From NCBI GenBank assembly GCA_030620115.1, contig JAUXFG010000153.1, positions 1-9,449 of the forward strand: DNA of 9,449 nt, in the 5' to 3' direction. Under the pieces are notes generated by a model that was not told the DNA's origin, made no database searches, and saw only the letters and a list, made by a program, of their open reading frames with translations. Below, piece after piece: positions 5,960-9,449 of this stretch (the stretch's first letter is position 1; the number at the start of each line of letters is the position of its first letter). Source of the DNA: Candidatus Fermentibacterota bacterium (GTDB lineage: Bacteria > JAFGKV01). The position numbers and the translations under genes are program-made.

Positions 5960-8581
5960 ATGAAGAGACGTCTAATTGGTCGTGTCATAGGGGTGTTGGT
6001 GTTCTGCATCCTGCTGATTCTTGCCCCGCCTGCACAGCGTTTTGATTTTCTTGTCCTTATCGCGGTAACCTGTCTCGTCTTCCGGATGCTAAGGCCGTGT
6101 TCCGTCTCATGCGGGTTTTGGCGGCTGCTGATCGGGCTCCCGGTATTCCTGCTGACTCGAGTCATATCTGCCCTGCTGTTGGTTGCGGATCAGGAAGCCG
6201 GCGCCATGTGGTCCCATCCGCTCGGCATGGTGCTTTCTCTGCTTACCTCTCTGGGATTGGCATGGTCGATTGTGGCGATCTATCGGCTGTGTAGATGGAA
6301 CCAGAGAGGAAGAGGCCGGCGGGCTCTCATTCCTGGAGGGCTGCTGCTGCTCCTGGGTATCCTTGATGCAGACATGAACTATGCGCTGGTGGTTTCGCTT
6401 TGGCTTGTCCTCTGGGGGATCTCGTGGGAGTGGATGGGCTCGCTGGGTCGGGGGCGGAGGTGGAAATGGCTGCTTCTTTTTGTGCTTGGCCCGTTAGGAA
6501 TGCTTTTCTCCGCCCATGGCACCGGGGAGAGTGGCGACATAGACTTGGTAGTAGCGAACGCACTTGCGCTGAGCGGCGTATATGGTGCTTTGCGGACATT
6601 CCTCGTCGTGTATTGGATCTCATTTCCTTTGCGCGTGATCGGCCGTGGGATGAGGCACCTGGTGCTTGGGTTCTCGATACGTGTGCGGCTTGGGCTCACC
6701 TACTTCTTCAGCACCATCGTTCCCGCTCTGCTTGCAGTCGCACTCATGGCCGTGGTCATATTCGTAGGGATCGGTTCTCTCAAGGCCCAGGCAACTCGTA
6801 ACCTGGTCCGGAACGATCTGAGGGCCATGGAAGTTGCTCTCCAGGACAGACGTTCCTTTGCGGATCCTGACAGTATTGGGGAGGGGCTGTACCTACGACT
6901 TCCGTCTGATCCAGGGCTTGGGCTTGATGGCAGAATCGACTCGCTGCTTGCTCAAGAAGACGGAATGGTGCGGTGGGGCCCGGCGCTCACTGAAGCGGCA
7001 GGGGGGGTGGATTCTTCATGGTCTGGGGGAGCCGAGTTATGGATAAAAGTGGGGCAGCGATCCCGTTGGGAGCTCCCTGACAGCCTTCTTCCCTTCCATA
7101 AGTGGTCGAGAGAGAAGAGCCTGGTTTCAGGGGTTTTGCCCATAGGTGGGGGCAGGGCGGCATTCATTGCGGCACAACCTGTGGTGGGCGACCAGTACTT
7201 CATGCGCGTGCTTCTGAGGGTATTCAACCGTCCCGTTCTGGAGCGGTACAAGAAGATCATCGGCTCGGGTCTCATGGTGCACCCCACGCAGACCATGACA
7301 ATCACCGTGCGCGGGGCCGGCCAGGAAGAGATGCCCCTGGGAAGCGATGATGACACAACGAGCGCCATGGATCATTACTGGCAGGCTGATCAGATTTCGA
7401 CTGTCTCAGAGCATACGGGGAAAGGTCTTCTCTACCTCCCTCTGCACCATGGCATCTGTGAGCTGAGGGACAGCGCGGCAATGAGCGGTACGCGCCGCAA
7501 TGTGAGAGGCATCATCGTGGTTCGGACCAGCATTGCCGATCTCGCCTCGTCACTGTACTCAACCCGCGGAATGAATATCGTGGCGGTAGTGGTGGTGGCT
7601 GTTTTGGCCGGCCTTATCCTGGTGGCGGTGATGATTTCGACCTTCTTGGGCTTCTCTCTCAATAGCTCAATCACCAGCGCAGTTGGGGCCTTGAGGCGCG
7701 GGGCAGAGCAATTGGGGCGAGGAGACCTCGATGCGAGAATCGAATTGGAGAGTAGGGATGAGTTGGGAAAGCTGGCTGCCGGCTTCAATGACATGGCGGC
7801 GGATCTCAAGCTGATGATAGAGAAGGTCGCCGAGAAAGAACGACTCGATCGGGAGATCCAGATCGCACGACAGATCCAAGTCAATCTGTTTCCGGGTGAG
7901 CTCCCACAGGTGGAGGGATTTGATATTGCCGCGGCGAGTGTGCCTGCCTTGGAAGTCGGTGGTGACTACTATGACGCCCTGATAATGGAGCCGAAGCGGC
8001 TTGTGCTCGTGGTGGCGGACGTATCGGGCAAGGGTGTGGCTGCCGCTATGCTGATGAGCAACCTCCAAGCGGCGCTCCATGTGCTTCTCAGCCAGAAGTT
8101 GCCGCTGGACCGTATCACGGATAGGCTGAACCGGATGGTGTATCGATCATCAACGCCCGAAATGTTCATCACATTCTTCATTGCAGTGGTGGACACCTCA
8201 AAAGGAATCATAGAGTATGTAAACGCAGGGCATGATCATCCCTTGATCCTGAGGGGGAATACCACCGTGGAGCTGGAGTCGGGCGGGATAGTATTGGGGG
8301 TTTTCCCTGACAACACATATCCGCTTGTTCGGCAGGAGCTGCAGCCCGGCGACACGTTGGCGCTTTACTCGGACGGGATTACTGAGGCCATGAATGAGGC
8401 TGAGGAGGAGTTCGGCAAGGACGGACTTGCGGAAGCCTTGCATGATCTCTCGAAGAGCAATGCCGAAGAGATTCTCCGCGGCATATTCCAGCGTGTCCGA
8501 GCTCATACCGGAGCCGGCCGCCGCCAAATGGATGATCTCACGTTTCTGGTGGTGAGGGTCGGGCAATTTCCGCGGGAATAG
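5960..8581 (+). CDS. Membrane-bound HAMP-PP2C (SpoIIE/RsbU-type) serine phosphatase
   Basis: This is an 873-residue multi-domain membrane protein. Hydrophobic segments lie at about residues 7-24, 28-44, 53-75, 84-109, 124-136, 139-156, 167-184, 196-222 and 244-272. An extracytoplasmic stretch of about 260 residues follows (276-536), then another membrane helix (538-565). The HAMP domain is at about 566-618, with LGRGDLDARIELESRDELGKL, followed by a coiled-coil linker ending in ARQIQVNLFP (636-645). The PP2C/SpoIIE domain (655-870) has metal-binding aspartates in GGDYYD (Asp669), VADVSGKG (Asp687), YSDGITEA (Asp805) and MDDLT (Asp858/859). By family knowledge such proteins dephosphorylate anti-anti-sigma (STAS) proteins in partner-switching pathways, but no STAS or RsbW-type gene is present here. 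The ligand is unknown; I do not recognise the extracytoplasmic region. GAGG lies 6 bases before the ATG. The 83-bp gap after dapD shows no clear promoter or terminator, so read-through from the dap operon is possible. Confidence 0.88.
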   Translation: MKRRLIGRVIGVLVFCILLILAPPAQRFDFLVLIAVTCLVFRMLRPCSVSCGFWRLLIGLPVFLLTRVISALLLVADQEAGAMWSHPLGMVLSLLTSLGLAWSIVAIYRLCRWNQRGRGRRALIPGGLLLLLGILDADMNYALVVSLWLVLWGISWEWMGSLGRGRRWKWLLLFVLGPLGMLFSAHGTGESGDIDLVVANALALSGVYGALRTFLVVYWISFPLRVIGRGMRHLVLGFSIRVRLGLTYFFSTIVPALLAVALMAVVIFVGIGSLKAQATRNLVRNDLRAMEVALQDRRSFADPDSIGEGLYLRLPSDPGLGLDGRIDSLLAQEDGMVRWGPALTEAAGGVDSSWSGGAELWIKVGQRSRWELPDSLLPFHKWSREKSLVSGVLPIGGGRAAFIAAQPVVGDQYFMRVLLRVFNRPVLERYKKIIGSGLMVHPTQTMTITVRGAGQEEMPLGSDDDTTSAMDHYWQADQISTVSEHTGKGLLYLPLHHGICELRDSAAMSGTRRNVRGIIVVRTSIADLASSLYSTRGMNIVAVVVVAVLAGLILVAVMISTFLGFSLNSSITSAVGALRRGAEQLGRGDLDARIELESRDELGKLAAGFNDMAADLKLMIEKVAEKERLDREIQIARQIQVNLFPGELPQVEGFDIAAASVPALEVGGDYYDALIMEPKRLVLVVADVSGKGVAAAMLMSNLQAALHVLLSQKLPLDRITDRLNRMVYRSSTPEMFITFFIAVVDTSKGIIEYVNAGHDHPLILRGNTTVELESGGIVLGVFPDNTYPLVRQELQPGDTLALYSDGITEAMNEAEEEFGKDGLAEALHDLSKSNAEEILRGIFQRVRAHTGAGRRQMDDLTFLVVRVGQFPRE
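7655..7813 (+). other. HAMP domain within the phosphatase
   Basis: Codons 566-618 directly follow the last membrane helix. They have the two amphipathic helices and the central DLDARIELESRDELG connector typical of HAMP domains, which pass a signal from the extracytoplasmic region to the output domain. Confidence 0.8.
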
Positions 8582-8607
8582 GCTGTCGGCGATCAGCTTG
8601 TCCTTTC

Positions 8608-8708
8608 TATGTCTCGCCCTGTCAGGGCTGAGGGCATTTTGTTTCTGCGCCCCCGGGTTACGCCCTATCGGGCTTGCCCTGGGCTGGTATGTCAAGCCCC
8701 TTCGGGGC
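8608..8708. repeat. Structured palindromic intergenic element with three related hairpins
   Basis: TATGTC, two bases and a GCCC...GGGC hairpin occur at 8608-8628 and again exactly 80 bases later at 8688-8708. The stems are GCCCT/AGGGC and GCCCC/GGGGC, each with a 3-base loop ending in TC. Between them, CCCGGG (8652-8657) can pair with CCCTGGG (8677-8683, one bulge) around an inner stem GCCC (8662-8665)/GGGC (8670-8673) with loop TATC. The whole can fold as a row of hairpins. It occupies the gap between two convergent genes, a usual place for REP-like palindromic elements. No protein-coding potential is evident. I cannot name the family. Confidence 0.6.
8613..8644 (+). terminator. Candidate terminator of the phosphatase gene
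   Basis: GCCCT (8616-8620) pairs with AGGGC (8624-8628) around a 3-base loop. CTC (8613-8615) and GAG (8630-8632) extend the stem past a one-base bulge. An alternative partner AGGGC lies at 8631-8635, directly before ATTTTGTTT (8636-8644). A GC-rich stem followed by a T-rich tract 31 bases after the stop codon fits a factor-independent terminator. The hairpin is also the first unit of the repeat at 8608-8708, so the function is inferred. Confidence 0.45.
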
Positions 8709-8832
8709 ACAATGTCAGCTCATTTCCATAACATCAAAGCGTTAGGTTTCGTTTCAAATTGCCCCCGGTGTGAAGTGTGTCCGGCTGTCAGCTTTGCAAA
8801 AGGGGGAGAAGGCCGGATGGCCAGATTTTAGA

Positions 8833-9174
8833 TCAGGTCTGGTGTGGGACGAGACAGAGGAATCTCATCTCTTCGTCCGGGGAGGCGGCGAACTGATGCT
8901 CTTCATCCGGCTCCACTAGTCCATAAGAGCCCTTGGCAAGGGGATACCATTCGCCATTGATCCAGAGTTCTCCAGAGCCTTCGAGCACGAAGATCTCATG
9001 CTCCCACCAGTGGCTGTGGCGGGGTGTATGGCCACCCGGTTTCACGCTGAATAGTCTCATGGCAAATCGTGGAGCCCGTTTCTTCTCATCAAGTAATACC
9101 GCGATGTGAGCATCCTTGCTTCCCTCATACTCAACCGGCAATAACGTCTCGTCGGCGATTCTCCCTATGAACAT
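8833..9174 (-). CDS. Small single-domain cupin protein
   Basis: This 113-residue single-domain cupin has cupin motif 1 as GGHTPRHSHWWEHEIFVLEG (47-66), with likely metal ligands His53, His55 and Glu60. Motif 2 runs from about residue 82 (GSYGLVEPDEEHQF), with His93 as the fourth ligand. All four ligands expected of a metal-binding cupin are thus present. The protein has no signal peptide and is probably cytoplasmic. Small cupins of this length range from sugar-binding and sensory proteins to dioxygenase-like enzymes, so no substrate can be given. The start is well supported: on the minus strand GGAAAGGAG (complement of 9181-9189) lies 6 bases before the ATG. The gene is convergent with the phosphatase gene and is not part of the lysine operon. 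Confidence 0.85.
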   Translation of the reverse strand: MFIGRIADETLLPVEYEGSKDAHIAVLLDEKKRAPRFAMRLFSVKPGGHTPRHSHWWEHEIFVLEGSGELWINGEWYPLAKGSYGLVEPDEEHQFAASPDEEMRFLCLVPHQT

Positions 9175-9180
9175 GCTGTT

Positions 9181-9189
9181 CTCCTTTCC
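9181..9189 (-). promoter_or_regulatory. Ribosome binding site of the cupin gene
   Basis: On the minus strand this reads GGAAAGGAG, 6 bases before the ATG (9174-9172). It is the strongest Shine-Dalgarno match in the window and fixes the start of the cupin gene. Confidence 0.75.
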
Positions 9190-9221
9190 AGTGACGTATC
9201 CTGGTGAGATAATTGCGGTGG

Positions 9222-9251
9222 AATGTATGGGGAGGAATCTGGGATTTGCAA
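9222..9251 (-). promoter_or_regulatory. Possible promoter of the cupin gene
   Basis: On the minus strand TTGCAA (9251-9246) is followed after 18 bases by TACATT (9227-9222). Each matches the sigma-70 consensus at 4 of 6 bases. The same TACATT form is proposed for the -10 box ahead of dapE. The call is weak. Confidence 0.25.
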
Positions 9252-9270
9252 TCTAGAATGTGGGAATGGG

Positions 9271-9310
9271 TTGATGGGTTGATGGGTTGATGGGTTGATG
9301 GGTTGATGGA
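9271..9310 (+). repeat. 8-bp tandem repeat, five copies
   Basis: TTGATGGG is repeated five times without interruption (9271, 9279, 9287, 9295, 9303). Only the last base of the last copy differs. A partial copy (GAATGGG) precedes it at 9264-9270. The array lies about 100 bases upstream of the cupin start and is non-coding. Confidence 0.95.
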
Positions 9311-9351
9311 GGGATGGGGGAATGGAGGGATGGGGGGATGGGGAGCAGGGG
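9311..9351 (+). repeat. G-run tract with G-quadruplex potential
   Basis: Six runs of three or more G occur in 41 bases: 9311-9313, 9316-9320, 9327-9329, 9332-9337, 9340-9343 and 9348-9351. They are separated by 2-7 bases, mostly AT or ATGGA-like. It looks like a decayed continuation of the neighbouring TTGATGGG array in which GATGGG units were reshuffled. Four or more closely spaced G-runs meet the usual sequence rule for an intramolecular quadruplex on the plus strand. Confidence 0.7.
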
Positions 9352-9372
9352 AGCGTTCAGCGTTCAGCGTTG
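9352..9372 (+). repeat. 7-bp tandem repeat, three copies
   Basis: AGCGTTC occurs at 9352-9358 and 9359-9365, and as AGCGTTG at 9366-9372. It directly follows the G-run tract and precedes the right-hand copy of the dispersed repeat. Confidence 0.85.
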
Positions 9373-9381
9373 AGATGATGG

Positions 9382-9432
9382 AGCAGGGAGGAAGGAGAGA
9401 TGCTTCGCTTCTTGGAGTCGCTCAGAATGACA
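9382..9432 (+). repeat. Dispersed G/A-rich repeat, right copy
   Basis: GGAGGAAGGAG (9387-9397) and GCTCAGAATGACA (9420-9432) are identical to blocks at 5-15 and 31-43, in the same order and orientation. The middle part here is longer (GCTTCGCTTCTTGGAGTC) than in the left copy. This suggests that the two are diverged members of one family and not a recent duplication. Confidence 0.6.
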
Positions 9433-9449
9433 GTGGTAGTGTGCGGAAG

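Noticed and set aside
7001-7007. Seven-G run in the phosphatase gene as a slippage site
   Set aside because: It is shorter than the lysC tract, lies in the middle of a long gene and encodes ordinary Gly-Gly-Val codons in a variable region.
8811-8822. GGCC/GGCC hairpin just after the cupin stop as its terminator
   Set aside because: The stem has only 4 bp, and on the minus strand it is followed by a mixed pyrimidine stretch, not a clear T-run, so support is too thin.
8598-8831. 77-codon plus-strand ORF starting with TTG in the gap between the phosphatase and cupin genes
   Set aside because: It is made largely of the palindromic repeat element, has no ribosome binding site and shows no recognisable domain.
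9271-9310. CRISPR-like array
   Set aside because: The 8-bp units are directly adjacent with no spacers and no cas genes. It is a simple tandem repeat.

Overview
The window is a compact bacterial locus. Six genes on the plus strand (180-5876) encode most of the succinylase route from aspartate to lysine and meso-diaminopimelate, in the order dapE, asd, lysC, dapB, dapA, dapD. A seventh plus-strand gene (5960-8581) encodes a large membrane-bound PP2C/SpoIIE-type phosphatase with a HAMP domain. A small cupin gene lies on the minus strand (8833-9174), convergent with it. The GC content looks moderately high. The presence of dapD and an asparto-kinase shows diaminopimelate synthesis, as expected of a bacterium with peptidoglycan. 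The aspartate kinase has a LGREGSDYTAALLA-like motif reminiscent of Bacteroidetes-group enzymes, and the aspartate-semialdehyde dehydrogenase is of the archaeal/fungal type. Together with the HAMP-SpoIIE phosphatase and the simple dispersed repeats, this suggests an uncultured lineage somewhere near the FCB-type candidate phyla. That placement is inference only.

Region 1-179 holds a short G/A-rich repeat copy (about 4-43), an inverted-repeat region and a weak promoter-like pair ahead of dapE. In 180-5876 the gene junctions are mostly 4-8 bp overlaps (ATGA, ATGA, 14-bp gap, ATGGTTAA, GTGA), so this is almost certainly one translationally coupled operon. Its products convert aspartate to aspartyl phosphate (LysC), aspartate semialdehyde (Asd), hydroxy-tetrahydrodipicolinate (DapA), tetrahydrodipicolinate (DapB) and N-succinyl-2-amino-6-oxopimelate (DapD). 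DapE then removes succinate from N-succinyl-LL-diaminopimelate. The transaminase (DapC/ArgD), the epimerase (DapF) and the decarboxylase (LysA) are not in the window and must be encoded elsewhere.

The phosphatase gene starts 83 bp after dapD. It has about nine N-terminal hydrophobic segments, an extracytoplasmic region, a further membrane helix, HAMP and a PP2C domain with its acidic metal ligands. No anti-sigma kinase or STAS anti-anti-sigma partner is nearby. Region 8582-8832 carries a structured palindromic element made of related GCCC/GGGC hairpins, one of which could terminate the phosphatase transcript.

Region 9175-9449, upstream of the cupin gene, is non-coding and dominated by simple repeats: an 8-bp tandem repeat, a G-run tract with quadruplex potential, a 7-bp repeat, and a second copy of the G/A-rich element seen at position 4. 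The whole locus therefore sits between two direct copies of the same dispersed repeat. I saw no defence system, transposase, CRISPR array or RNA gene. The most unusual signals are the 9-G tract that encodes the altered nucleotide-binding loop of the aspartate kinase, that enzyme's short regulatory region, and the two families of intergenic repeats.
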